Positions 1-10,200 of a stretch of 64,000 nt of DNA are shown one piece after another. Both the position numbers and the translations under genes were made by a program. This DNA is from Conus ventricosus (Eukaryota; Mollusca; Gastropoda; Neogastropoda; Conidae): NCBI GenBank assembly GCA_018398815.1, contig CM031620.1, positions 67,634,454 through 67,698,453 on the forward strand, given 5' to 3'. Position 1 is the first letter of the stretch; each line of letters opens with the position of its first letter. The notes beneath the pieces are model-generated. The model ran no database searches, was not told where the DNA came from, and saw only the letters and a program-made list of their open reading frames with translations.

Positions 1-29
1 TAAGAAACTGGCAAGAACAGTCATCTTGG

Positions 30-337
30 CAAAATTGTGAGGAAGAAGTCGCTCTAATGAATGAAAATTTTTAGCCACATTGTGAGGAAGAAGTCACTCT
101 AATGAATGAAAATTTTTAGCCACATTGTGAGGAAGAAGTCACTCTAATGAATGAAAATTTTTAGCCACATTGTGAGGAAGAAGTCACTCTAATGAATGAA
201 AATTTTTAGCCACATTGTGAGGAAGAAGTCACTCTAATGAATGAAAATTTTTAGCCACATTGTGAGGAAGAAGTCACTCTAATGAATGAAATTTTTTAGC
301 CACATTGTGAGGAAGAAGCTGCTCTAATAGATAAAAA
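30..337. repeat. 45-bp tandem repeat, about 6.8 copies
   Basis: Units begin at 30, 75, 120, 165, 210, 255 and 300, exactly 45 bp apart, each starting near CCACATTGTGAGGAAGAAG. Internal copies are almost identical; the first and last carry substitutions (GTCGCTC, GCTGCTC) and the last decays after about 38 bp. This is a minisatellite. No coding potential is apparent. The stretch 338-454 holds nothing I recognise. Confidence 0.95.
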
Positions 338-454
338 CCAAACCAGAGAAAAAATAACAACAAAAACTCCAAGAAACAAAACCTGTAGAGAGCATGGGAG
401 AAATCAATTATGATGAAAATGTCATATACAGTATTATTTTCTGTTCTTTAGCAG

Positions 455-1019
455 TGTATGTGTGTGTGCATGTGTATGTGTTTTGTGTATGTGTGTGTAC
501 TTGTGTGTGTGCGTGTGTGTGGGATGTGTGTTAGGGGGAGTAGTCGTCGTTCTTATTGTTATGTGTATGTGTGTGTGGGCACCAGTGTGCACGTGCACAT
601 ATATGCTGTATTTGATGGTCTTGTTCTTGATCCTAAGTCATCTTCTGAACATTCACGCATGCAGTCACAACACGCACACAAACACACACACACACACACA
701 TTCACACACACACGTGCGTGCACGCTCACACGCACACATACGAATGTGTGTGCGTACGTTCGCTCGCTCTTACCCACACACATATACACATGTGTGCATG
801 TGCACGTCCACACCGACACATGCGTGCACACACAGGCACACACATAAGTGCACAAATGCACACACACACGCACATGCCCACATACAAAGACACACACGTA
901 CACACAGATATGTACACATATAGCCTATATGCAGATACGTGTGCCTCACACAAACCCACAAATTACACACACACACACACATATATGCACACACACACAC
1001 ACACACGCTCATACATGCA

Positions 1020-1069
<50 letters not shown>

Positions 1070-1080
1070 CATACATGCAA

Positions 1081-1114
<34 letters not shown>

Positions 1115-1215
1115 ACACACACATACACGCAAACACACATACACACACAGACACACACACATGCGCCCACGCACAGACATGGGCCCATGCCCACACATCA
1201 TAGACACATGTGTAC
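455..1215. repeat. TG-rich then CA-rich simple-sequence tract
   Basis: From about 455 to 600 the plus strand is dominated by TG dinucleotides. From about 668 to 1215 it is dominated by CA, so the two halves are roughly complementary. A 60-bp unit (ACGCTCATACATGCAAG followed by a CA run) occurs twice, near 1006 and 1066. Long open frames across here (His/Thr or Cys/Val rich) are translations of the repeat and not genes. Confidence 0.95.
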
Positions 1216-1249
1216 ATTCACTACACACACATTTTTATTTTAAAAAATG

Positions 1250-1480
1250 TAGGTAGGCACTCAAGGTCTGACCAGCGCGTTGGGCTAATGCGTAGGTAAG
1301 ACATCCGCTGAGTCATAGCTACGAGACCCTCTTCTTCAATTGTCTCATCTTCATTGTTAATTCATTTATCCATCAGCTTCAAATCATGCACAGTGTGGTC
1401 TCAAAACTTAGCAGATGTGGTGTAGCGTATATGGACTAGTCCGCACGCAGTGACACCTCCTTGATGAAACTGAAACTGTT
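1250..1480 (+). mobile_element. SINE, tRNA-like head plus conserved core
   Basis: The segment starts GGTAGGCACTCAAGGTCTGA and continues with a GCGCGTTGGG block resembling a tRNA-derived promoter head. At 1408-1478 is a core (GTGGTGTAGCGTATATGGA, later CAGTGACACCTCCTTGA and a GAAACTGAAACTG end) that I recognise as common in gastropod SINEs. About 95 bp of unrelated sequence separates head and core, so the copy is rearranged. The family assignment is from memory. A short match to the head, GGTAGGCACTCGAGG, recurs near 55838. Confidence 0.55.
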
Positions 1481-1499
1481 CTTTAGCATACCTTACATA

Positions 1500-1800
1500 T
1501 CATACCAAATTACGCAACCTACACTACACTACACTGCGCTACTCTATGCTATGCTACACTGTACTGTGCTGAACTATACTATGCTATTCCTTTCTACATT
1601 ACACGACTGGTGAGTTGATTTTAACGTGGTGACAGCCCTGATGTGGCCCTTTGCGGTCGGCTGGGCTATAAGCAACATTATCTTATCTTATCTTCTCCAT
1701 TACACTATACTATACTGTGCTGTCGTATACTATAATTGTTATTCCATATCAACCACACCACACCACACTGTACTATGCTACTGTGATGAGTAGGGATGGA
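1500..1800. repeat. Degenerate ACTAC/ACTGC repeats flanking a LINE tail
   Basis: Positions 1505-1600 and 1700-1785 are loose repeats of ACTACACT, ATGCTA and ACTGTGCT words, similar in style to the satellite at 21296-21585. They sit on both sides of the LINE 3'-tail remnant. Positions 1800-1950 hold no recognisable feature. Confidence 0.5.
1604..1697 (+). mobile_element. LINE family 1 3'-tail fragment
   Basis: This stretch, from GACTGGTGAGTTGATTTTAA to the (TTATC)n end, is nearly identical to the 3' termini of LINE family 1 at 11055-11142, 29509-29596 and 54862-54943. It is either an extremely 5'-truncated copy or the tail of a SINE that borrows the LINE 3' end for reverse transcription. The SINE core at 1408-1478 lies only 125 bp upstream, but no continuous SINE joins them by eye. 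Confidence 0.85.
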
Positions 1801-1955
1801 TTGTGTGATCCTCAGAATTTGAAGAAGGGTTTCTCGCATGTCATCACAAGTTCCTTTAAGTATGGGAATTACATGCTGCACACAGGACTTTATTGACTTT
1901 ATTGAATACCAGCACTAAGACCTCAAATGGAGGAGGAGAGTAACAGAAGGCCCTG

Positions 1956-2316
1956 AGAGAACAGCATTTTACCAATCCTGGCTCACTTCGTCCTCAACCA
2001 GTTTCGGACGAAGTGACCCAGGATTGGTAAAATGCTGTTCTCTGACAAGTAAGACTTCAATAACTAAAAAATAACGATTATCTACAAACATACATACTGT
2101 GTAGGATTATCCGTTTTCAATACTAATTTACTAAAGTTTTCAGATTTTAGTTTTTGCTTAATCCTATGTTTTTCCTGATCGTTTTCAATAACGTCATTTT
2201 CGCGCAAACATTCTTCAAATGAGTCTCTGTCTTTCATGTGAAATAAAACTACAGTCTTTAACTGTTCTCTAAAGTCTTTTAAAACTGAGTTATATTTCTG
2301 GCATAAAATCCACACA
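1956..2316 (+). repeat. Left terminal inverted repeat with hairpin end
   Basis: Positions 1956-2316 match the reverse complement of 22045-22352. The outer 88 bp (1956-2043) form a palindrome: 26-bp perfect arms, then 11 of 12 matching bases, around a 12-nt loop (1994-2005). The inner part contains the 3' end of the ATPase gene. The right copy has lost about 55 bp within that part. Confidence 0.95.
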
Positions 2317-2693
2317 CTTATCCCAGCATGTCTTCCACTAAAGGCTAGTTTCGACAAAGTGTTTCTCTTTTTAACTATGTCTCTTTCTGCTGAACAGTCA
2401 TCTATAATAAATAGTGTCTGCGTTCCTTCAAACAATATAAAAAAGCGTTCTAGACACTCACTCAGTTTATTGCTAGGATTAACTAAAAATATGTTATCAT
2501 CAGTCCATATAAACCTTCTATCATGATATGCTTTGTTCCATTTAAGTGTTGGGCAGAAAATCACAATATGATCAAAATTATAACGATAAACTGTTTGTAA
2601 CAGGTTGAGGATAAATATTGTTTTTCCACAACCAGTTTGTCCACAAATTAATGAACAATGAGGGGTTTTTGTCATAAAGTTTAACTGCTCCAT
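2082..2693 (-). CDS. Polinton DNA-packaging ATPase (A32/FtsK-HerA type)
   Basis: A 203-residue P-loop ATPase predicted to pump element DNA into the capsid. Walker A is GQTGCGKT (residues 18-25); Walker B is TLFIIDDC (93-100) with its acidic pair. The length suits compact Polinton/virophage ATPases. It is the outermost left gene, reading toward the terminus, and its last 80 or so codons lie inside the inverted repeat, so a degenerate copy of its 3' end sits at 22045-22225. TATAAAA lies just upstream of the ATG. The reading frame is intact, in contrast to most genes of the element. The next gene upstream (2710-3567) is separated by only 16 bp, suggesting co-expression of the minus-strand trio. 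Confidence 0.9.
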   Translation of the reverse strand: MEQLNFMTKTPHCSLICGQTGCGKTIFILNLLQTVYRYNFDHIVIFCPTLKWNKAYHDRRFIWTDDNIFLVNPSNKLSECLERFFILFEGTQTLFIIDDCSAERDIVKKRNTLSKLAFSGRHAGISVWILCQKYNSVLKDFREQLKTVVLFHMKDRDSFEECLRENDVIENDQEKHRIKQKLKSENFSKLVLKTDNPTQYVCL

Positions 2694-2709
2694 GGTTTTA
2701 TAATAGAAT

Positions 2710-3567
2710 TTAATCTAATCCAGTTATTGTTTTTATCATGCTCTCTGTCAAAACTTGTTCAGTATAATAAAATCCTATAAGGTCTAAATGTGTAAGATTA
2801 ATCCAATTTAGTCCTGTAAGATCGTTTCTATTTAGACTAATATTAATTTTGTCGCTGGTTGTTATGACCTTAATATCCTCACCGTTGTGAAGAACGACGA
2901 TGGTAACTTTAAGTTTTTCAACGTCTAAGTTTTGCCAGCTAATAAGAATTCCTTTCATAAGATTGTCACTGACGCCCACAGCTCCATTTCTTGCCTTATC
3001 TTTTAAGACAGAAATTTCAAATATTATTGTGAACGTGTCTCCTAATTTTGTGCGTGGAAAGAACTGTAATTTTGTAGAAGCATCCTTTATAACCGTTTCT
3101 TTTCTGTGGAGGATGTACTGTTTTTTCCCATACGGCGTTATTTCAATCTCTTTCCGACTATTGTCGTCCGGCATAAGACTTACATGTAAAGGGCCAGAGT
3201 TGAATGCTTTTCTGAAACTTTTTTGACGGCTAAAAAATGTAAATGGGCTTATAAATTCAAATTTTATTTCCCATTCTAAATATGGTTCTAAGTGCCATTT
3301 GAGGTCAGGTTTTCGAACTATTTTATATTCATACTGGCCAACATTATTTGCTTCTAGATTGCGCAGCTGTTCTAGTTTAGGAAACTTTTTGCTGTCGCCA
3401 ACCTCTTTGCGTTTATAATCACCATCTTTAGTGTACTCAAACCCATACAAAGTGCCTATTTCACCGTTCTGTTCAAAGTCTGTAACGTCTGCAAGGTCTT
3501 TTAATTCTAAAGTTATACACCTTACAGGCGCTAATGTAACTCCTGGTTCTTCTGGCCCCCGCAACAT
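2710..3567 (-). CDS. Polinton protein of unknown function (285 aa)
   Basis: An intact 285-residue frame between the ATPase and the 231-residue gene, all on the minus strand and separated by 16-20 bp. I do not recognise its family. The protein looks beta-rich, with alternating hydrophobic and charged residues and aromatic clusters around residues 95-115, and no obvious transmembrane segment. It lacks a visible His-Asp/Glu-Cys arrangement, so I do not call it the adenain-like protease. Its place beside the ATPase, where Polintons often carry morphogenesis genes, makes a minor capsid or penton role possible, but that is inference from context. The start is preceded by an AT-rich leader with AAAAAATA directly before the ATG. 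Confidence 0.6.
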   Translation of the reverse strand: MLRGPEEPGVTLAPVRCITLELKDLADVTDFEQNGEIGTLYGFEYTKDGDYKRKEVGDSKKFPKLEQLRNLEANNVGQYEYKIVRKPDLKWHLEPYLEWEIKFEFISPFTFFSRQKSFRKAFNSGPLHVSLMPDDNSRKEIEITPYGKKQYILHRKETVIKDASTKLQFFPRTKLGDTFTIIFEISVLKDKARNGAVGVSDNLMKGILISWQNLDVEKLKVTIVVLHNGEDIKVITTSDKINISLNRNDLTGLNWINLTHLDLIGFYYTEQVLTESMIKTITGLD

Positions 3568-3586
3568 TATTTTTTAGTACAGTTTA

Positions 3587-4282
3587 TTATTTTATTTCCA
3601 AAACAATGTGCAGGTTATCACATTTTACGTCTTTCCCCGTTTTGTCTTTGATTTTTATACGAAATGATCCGACGTCCCCACAAACTAATCTTTTAAACTG
3701 TAAATTAGGGAATTGTATAATTTCATAATCGCAATATGCAGCTTTCCCAGATGGAAGAGCTCTTAAAACAGTTGAGGACCTTCCATCATATAAGTTTTCA
3801 TCAGTGCTCAGCTCGTCCAAATGAACATAGAGTAATGAATGTAATGCAAGATCGAGCGGATTTTCCCCCTCAAACGTAGTTTCATCTGGCGCAGAACTAA
3901 AACTATGAGTGGGCAGATTGCTAGTTGTAAAGCCTAGCATTTTAGCTAGCTCTCTATCAAAATCGTATTTTGCTTCTTCAGGTTTGAATGTTAATATTGT
4001 TTTTAGATTTGCATTGTTAAGTTTAAGAGTAATGTCTAAGTTACTCATTGCTTCTTTTAGTGAGCAAAACCCGTAATAACCATCAGGTATTGTTAACGGG
4101 TGAACTTTGTTTGTTCTCCTATCATATTTTGTAATCTTATTATTCTTCTTGGATTTAGTAATATTAAACCATTTGACTTTGTAAAATATTTCATGAAGCG
4201 CAACCATTTTGGTTCCACAATTGTTATCAATAGCATGTTCTAAAAACAAAGGACTGTCTTGGGTTGTTATTGTTACAAACAT
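3587..4282 (-). CDS. Candidate Polinton minor capsid/penton protein (231 aa)
   Basis: An intact 231-residue frame. The segment around residues 35-75, with a KWFNIT motif and later IPDGYYGFCSLKEAM, resembles the N-terminal 'pressure the edge, then glycine-tyrosine' pattern I associate with Polinton penton-like jelly-roll proteins, but I cannot confirm homology. No membrane segment or metal-binding motif is seen. Its start faces the start of the plus-strand gene at 4301, so the 18-bp gap between them must hold both promoters; the shared sequence is AT-rich (TTTTTTAAACAAAATAAAA). Alternative: an unrelated structural or regulatory protein. Confidence 0.5.
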   Translation of the reverse strand: MFVTITTQDSPLFLEHAIDNNCGTKMVALHEIFYKVKWFNITKSKKNNKITKYDRRTNKVHPLTIPDGYYGFCSLKEAMSNLDITLKLNNANLKTILTFKPEEAKYDFDRELAKMLGFTTSNLPTHSFSSAPDETTFEGENPLDLALHSLLYVHLDELSTDENLYDGRSSTVLRALPSGKAAYCDYEIIQFPNLQFKRLVCGDVGSFRIKIKDKTGKDVKCDNLHIVLEIK

Positions 4283-5138
4283 TTTTTAAACAAAATAAAA
4301 ATGAGCGCGTTCAAATATAATACTAAAGCAAAATATTCTGTTGGGCCGCACTACAATCTTAAAAATATAGCAACCGGCACCCTCGACATTTCTGTGACTC
4401 AGTCTGATGCCTTTCAAGTAAAGGTGAGTACTCCATTAAGCAGATATCTTAACCCTCCTATTAAAAAAGACTACATCGCGAAAGTGTGGTTCAGCCATCC
4501 GATGCAGTTTTATCAGAACCAGTTAAACTTTGCTGTGTTTTGTGCAACAACTGGGTGTGGAGTGTCGTATGCTAATCATTTAAATCATCCTGATCCTTTG
4601 GTGAGGTCAGTGTGCAGATTTCATTTCTATTACACCTTCAGACGTATTTTGACTGAACTGCAAGCGCCATTACCAAATGACAAAACGTTTAATCCATTCA
4701 GCAACCGAATAGACATGAATGCTTTTGAAAGGATCTGTCGCGAATTCAATATTAATGTTAAGACAGACTTTAGACAAAAGTTGGATCTTAATCATGGCTT
4801 AGGCACCCCTTATTTTGGGGCGTGCACAGAAAGTATAAGTATGACTGGAATCCTCCTTACACATCTTTTTCTTCAGGCACAACTGTTCACCTCGGTCCAT
4901 AGAGCAAGAGCATAAAACAGCATGGACAACATTTATCTTAGACATATCTGAGGGCCTAACTAAAGCGGGAATAGAACGAATAAACGACTCTATTCGTACT
5001 TACGTTTGGTGTTTGGTAGGTTCGCAAGCACAGACATGGTCGAGCATAACTGGTTCTTCTACTGGTTCTTCTACTGGTTTTGGTGCACAAAAACAATACT
5101 TAGCGAATTTAGAGGACGCCATTAATTCTACAGTTGAT

Positions 5139-5152
5139 TTACCTTCAAGTAT
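5139..5152 (+). repeat. Target-site duplication, left of LINE copy A
   Basis: TTACCTTCAAGTAT occurs here and again at 11143-11156, flanking LINE copy A. The bases before the two copies differ (T versus C), which fixes the duplication at 14 bp. The length fits target-primed reverse transcription. Confidence 0.95.
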
Positions 5153-5391
5153 CCCTCCGGGGGGTTACGACCTTGTCGTGGTCGGAGGGTTTGCGTGGTC
5201 CAGTGATCCCTTAGGCTCTGCTGGCGGGGGCATCAATACTTGGAGATAGGCTGTTTTTTTCATACTGCTTCTAGGCCTGAGAGGTGCAGATGCTGTTTGG
5301 CCTAAGCGTAACGTGGTAAGGAGTTGATGCCCCTGGTAGGGCTTCCCATGTCAGATCGGCTAAGGGTGAGGATCCTGACTAAGAGTAACCC
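5153..5391 (+). ncRNA. Predicted HDV-like self-cleaving ribozyme, LINE copy A
   Basis: The 5' end folds on paper as a nested double pseudoknot. P1: CCCTCC (5153-5158) with GGAGGG (5184-5189). P2: GGGTTAC (5162-5168) with GTAACCC (5385-5391). P3: GACC (5169-5172) with GGTC (5180-5183), loop TTGTCGT. P4 base: CAGTGATCC (5201-5209) with GGATCCTG (5370-5377), one bulge. The joining strand between P4 and P2 is ACTAAGA, which contains a C-N-A-A motif where the HDV catalytic cytosine sits. P1 starts at the first base of the element, as expected for 5'-end processing. The P4 domain is unusually long (about 160 nt inside). Base pairing is seen by eye; activity is inference. Confidence 0.55.
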
Positions 5392-5890
5392 GCCTTTCTC
5401 CTTTTCTTGTTTTCTGCCTCCCTTATTTGGCCCTTTTCTATCTTCGTCTCCCCTTCAAGTCTTCTTTTCCACACTCCTTTTCTCTCTGTGGTCTCCTTAA
5501 GATCCGCCGCGTTTGCCGTGCGGTGCGACCTGTGTCGGAGGGGAATGAGATCCTGGTGATTGAGAGGGCCAGCGCTCTCAACACATCACTTTGGCTCGGA
5601 CCTCTCCTAGACAGGGAGTACACTTTGGCCCGGGTGTACTAATCGGCTCCCCTTCTTGGGGTTGGGTCAAGACGGGCAGTTCCCCAGCTGGCCAAGTAAA
5701 CCCCTGCAGTGCTCAGCTCTCTGTTCCCGGGAGTTGAGCATGATCAGGGGGGATAGGGTTGGTTGCTTCTGCTTGTCGTATGTCTCTCCCGAAGCCTGGA
5801 AGGGGTCAAGACATTGGTTTCTTGGCCCTGGCCCTTAGTTGGACTCCAAGGTGGGTGGGTAAGGGAGGGATGAAATATACTAAAATACAC

Positions 5891-7223
5891 ATGGCTTTTT
5901 CAAAACACATCCCCCAAAAAAGAGGAAGGCAGCATCCCCTATTTCAGGGGATTTCGATTCTGACAGCGATTCGGATATGGAGGTACGACAGAAGACAGGT
6001 TTTTGGGCTTCTTGGCTCGTTATGGAAGGAACGGAGCAAGAAAGACCCCTTTCAGCTTTGAGCCCTTTTGCTATCCAAAAGGGCTTTCAAGGTATAGCAG
6101 GTGACCCTCGGTCCATCAAGAGGTTGAGGAATGGTTCCTTTCTTATTCAATGTAAGTCACAAAAGCAATCTGAACAGCTGCTGAAAGCAACGAAACTTGT
6201 GGACAGGGAGATCAGGGTAACTCCCCACAAACAATTAAATTCATCAAAAGGAGTGATTCGCTGCAGGGAATTATCAGGTGTTTCAGAGGCAGAAATCAAA
6301 ACGGAGCTGGCATCCCAGGGTGTGACGGAGGTGCGCAGGGTGACTATCAAGAAGGGTGCAGAAAGAGTGGCCACCAACACCCTCTTTCTGACATTCTGCA
6401 ACCCTGTGCTGCCTCCGGTCATCAAAGTCGGCTACCTGATTGTCCGGGTTCATTTGTACGTTCCGTCCCCGTTGAGGTGCTTCCGATGCCAGAAGTTTGG
6501 CCATGTCAGAGACCGTTGTTCTGGGCAGGAGGTGTGTGGTATTTGCTGCAAGGCAACCCATGATGGGCCGTGTAAAGATCCGGCACATTGTGCAAACTGC
6601 GGTGGCGACCATCCCTCCTCTTCACGGAATTGTCCTCTGTGGATTCAGGAATCTGCAATACAAAGGGTTAAGACAGAAAAGAAGATCTCCTTTTTCGAAG
6701 CCCGCAAGCAGGTTGTGGGCAGTCAGTCGCCGACAGCTTCTTCGTACGCTTCGGCCGTAAAGAAAGTTCCAACAGTTCCAACTCGGTCAGTCTGCTGTCA
6801 GACTGATAACTTTACGTTTTCGAAGACATTGCAAGGAAAAACTGTCAGCTCTGGTGGAAGCAGGTCCACCACCTTCCAAACCAAAGTGACTGCCCTGGTG
6901 GAGGCAAAAAATCCGCCACCCCTCAGACTGCCCAGCAGTCTACAACATCTGCTGCTGGGCAGATTAAAAAACCAGCAGTTCCCCCTCGAACTCCTCTGTC
7001 CAGTGCCCGTGCGGGCAAGGGAGTTCCATCCAGTGTGGAGATGGTGGAGATAAGGAAAAACCCTCCACCATCTCCCAAATCCAGACCTCCACCTTCTCCA
7101 AATTCCAGGCCTTTGTCACCTGCGAGCAAGTCTGCCAGCGGGTCCAAAGACCAACACAGTCCAGTAAAACTAAAAAATAAGTTCACTCCATTGGCCGCAG
7201 ATGCTGATGAGGAGATGACCTGA
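5891..7223 (+). pseudogene. LINE family 1 ORF1 protein, copy A (frameshifted)
   Basis: ORF1 encodes the nucleic-acid-binding partner that coats the LINE RNA. The likely start is the ATG at 5891, followed by a PKKRKAAS basic stretch that looks like a nuclear localisation signal. A frame change near 5905-5915 joins this to the long open frame from about 5977. An RRM-like middle region is followed by CCHC knuckles (6475-6640; CFRCQKFGH, CGICCKATH, CANCGGDHP). The C-terminus is Pro/Ser-rich (PPPSP repeats). A lost C near 6897 shifts the end into another frame, finishing at the stop at 7221-7223. ORF2 follows after 26 bp. Copy B retains the missing base. Confidence 0.85.
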
Positions 7224-7249
7224 TCTCTCTCCTTTTCGCCCTCTGCACC

Positions 7250-10200
7250 ATGGATAATACAATAATCCATTGGAATATCCGTGGTCTAAATTCCAACTTC
7301 GAGGAGCTGCAGCTTCTGTGTCAATCTATGAAACCTTCTGTCGTGGCTCTTCAAGAAACCCAAATTCAAAGCCAGAAGACCTTTACTCTTTCTGGCTTTA
7401 ATATTCTTTCAAAGCCTGCACAACCTTCCACGTTGGGACTGTCGGGCGGTGTTGCCCTTCTCCTTCACAAAACTTTGTTGTATAGTCCTGTCGCTCTGTC
7501 TACCTCCCTTCAGGCTGTAGCTGCGAGAGTCACTCTCCACAAGACTGTCACAATCTGTTCTCTTTATCTACCTCCATCTGTCCCGGTTTGTCGTCAGGAC
7601 CTTGTCAGTCTGTTAGGGGAACTTCCTCGACCTTTTTTGCTGTTGGGTGACTTTAACGGTCACAACCCTCTTTGGGGTAGTACCGGTTCGTCATCCAGAG
7701 GTCTGCTGATTGAGGATGTCCTTTCGGATTTGGATTTGTGTTGTCTGAACGACGGATCTGCAACTTACCTCCATTCTTCCACAGGTTCACTTTCGTGTTT
7801 AGATTTGTCGGTTTGTGACCCCTCGCTGGTCCTGGACTATGAGTGGTCTGTCCATGACGATCTGCACGGAAGTGACCATTTCCCTGTCCTTCTACAACCT
7901 GTAATAACTGAACATGTCTCTGTCTCTCAGCATTTAAATTATAAGAAAGCAAACTGGGACCTCTTTGCAGCCACTGTTTCTAAGGAGTTCCAGGACACTG
8001 ATTTTTTTCAGAGTCCTGACCCAGCTGAATCACTGACTAACATTATGATTAAATGTGCTAAGGCCTGTATTCCAGTGTCTTCCGATAAACTTCAAATGCC
8101 AAAAACACCCTGGTTCGATTCAGAATGCCAACAAATTTCTAAAGTTAGAAAACGGGCTCAGCGTCAGGTATACCAACGACCTTCGGGTCCCAACGCTCGA
8201 GCCCATCAGAAACTCCGTGCTAAATCAAGACACACTTTTAAAATCAGTAAACGTCGGTCCTGGAGAAGCTTCTGCTCCAGGCTGACATCAAAAACTTCTA
8301 AGAAAAAAGTGTGGAACATCATTAAGAAAATTAAAGGGAAGAACACCTGTCCCACTGTGAATCATCTCAAGTTTTCGGATTCTTTAATAACAGAGAAGAA
8401 AGCAGTTGCTAATCTGCTTGCTTCAACCATTGAAAAGAATTCCTCCTCTTCTAATAAATCATCCACTTTTGTCAAAAACAAAGCCCTAAAAGAAATATCA
8501 CCCTGCAACTTTTCATCCGACAACATGGAAGACTACAATCTTCCTTTCACGTTAAACGAGCTGAAATCTGCCTTACTCTCTTGCAGCGATTCCTCTCCAG
8601 GTCTAGATGAAATTCATTATCAACTATTGAAACATCTTCCGCAAGAAGGTCTGAAGATACTGCTACAAGTATATAACCATGTGTGGACTTCAGGTTGCTT
8701 TCCACCCTCTTGGCGGAAAGCCCTCATTATTCCCATCCCCAAACCTGGAAAAGATCTTTCTAATCCTTCAATTACCGTCCCATAGCTTTGACCAGCTGTG
8801 TTTGTAAATTAATGGAAAAAATGGTCAATGCTAGGCTCATGTGGAAACTTGAAACCGATGGCCTTTTGGCGAAAGAACAGTGTGGTTTCCGCAAACATCG
8901 TAGTACAGTTGACCATTTGATTCGTCTGGAATCTACACTTAGGAACGCTTTTTTAAACAGACAGCATGCAGTGGCAATTTTCTTTGACTTGGAGAAGGCC
9001 TACGATACCACCTGGAAGTCGGGGATACTTTATGATCTCCACGATCTGGGTTTTCGAGGTCATCTTCCACTTTTTATTCAAAATTTTTTGGCAGAACGAC
9101 AGTTTCAGGTCCGGGTTGGCACCACTCTCTCTGATGTCCACGAGCAGGAGTTGGGTGTTCCACAGGGGAGCATACTATCTCCTGCCCTCTTTAGTATTAA
9201 GATTAACAACATTGTGAAATCAGTTCAGCAGGGTTCAGACTGCTCATTGTTTGTGGATGATTTTGCTGTCTACGCAACTGGAAGCCTGTACCCGAGTGTC
9301 CAGCGCAGGCTCCAGCTTTGCGTAGATAAAATCCATCGGTGGGCGGATGAAAACGGTTTCACCTTTTCTGCTACAAAAACCCAGTGTATTCACTTCCATA
9401 ATTTCCGTCAGTTTTTTCCAGATCCGGAACTTCAAGTAGGGAAATCTCCCATTCCAGCTGTTAAAGAGGCCAAATTTCTGGGAGTCATTTTTGACCAAAA
9501 ACTTAACTTTCTCAGCCATATTAAAAACCTCAAAACTGCTTGCCAAAAGGCACTGAATATTCTGCGGGTCGTAGCACACACCGACTGGGGCGCTGATAAG
9601 AAAACTTTGTTGCACCTCTACAGAGCCCTGGTCCGTTCAAAACTGGACTACGGTTGTGCTGTCTACGGCTCTGCAAGATCATCTTACCTCAAACTCTTGG
9701 ACCCTATCCACCATCAAGGGCTTCGTCTCTGTCTTGGAGCGTTCCGCACCACCCCTGTGTACAGCCTGTACGCAGAGGCAGGTGAACCTTCACTGTCCAA
9801 CCGCAGGCTGAAACTGTCTTTGAATTATTACATCCGACTGTTCTCAGAACCGCAGAATCCTGCCTATGACTGTGTTTTTGACCCTCCGTTCCAAAGTAAG
9901 TTTGAAACAAACCCGAAATGTATTCCGCCGTTTGGGCTTCGTATGCAGCCTCACGTGCGGAATGCGGGTATAGACCTGGGAGTAGTTTCCGATTTTTCCA
10001 AGTTTCCGGATCAACCTCCATGGACCTTTTTCACACCAGAGATTCGTTTTGATCTCGCAGCTTTCCGTAAGGAGTCTACCAGCTCTCTGGCGTACAAGGC
10101 TTTGTATGCCGAGCTCTGTTCCAAATTCCCATCCTATCAAAAGTTTTCACTGACGGTTCCAAGTCTGAGGATGGAGTGGCCTGTGCAGCCTACTGCCCTG

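Noticed and set aside
30..337. CRISPR-like array
   Set aside because: Units are contiguous 45-bp repeats without unique spacers, and the genome is eukaryotic.
458..1256. Several long open frames (129-161 codons) on both strands
   Set aside because: They are translations of TG/CA repeats (Cys-Val or His-Thr strings) and have no independent support.
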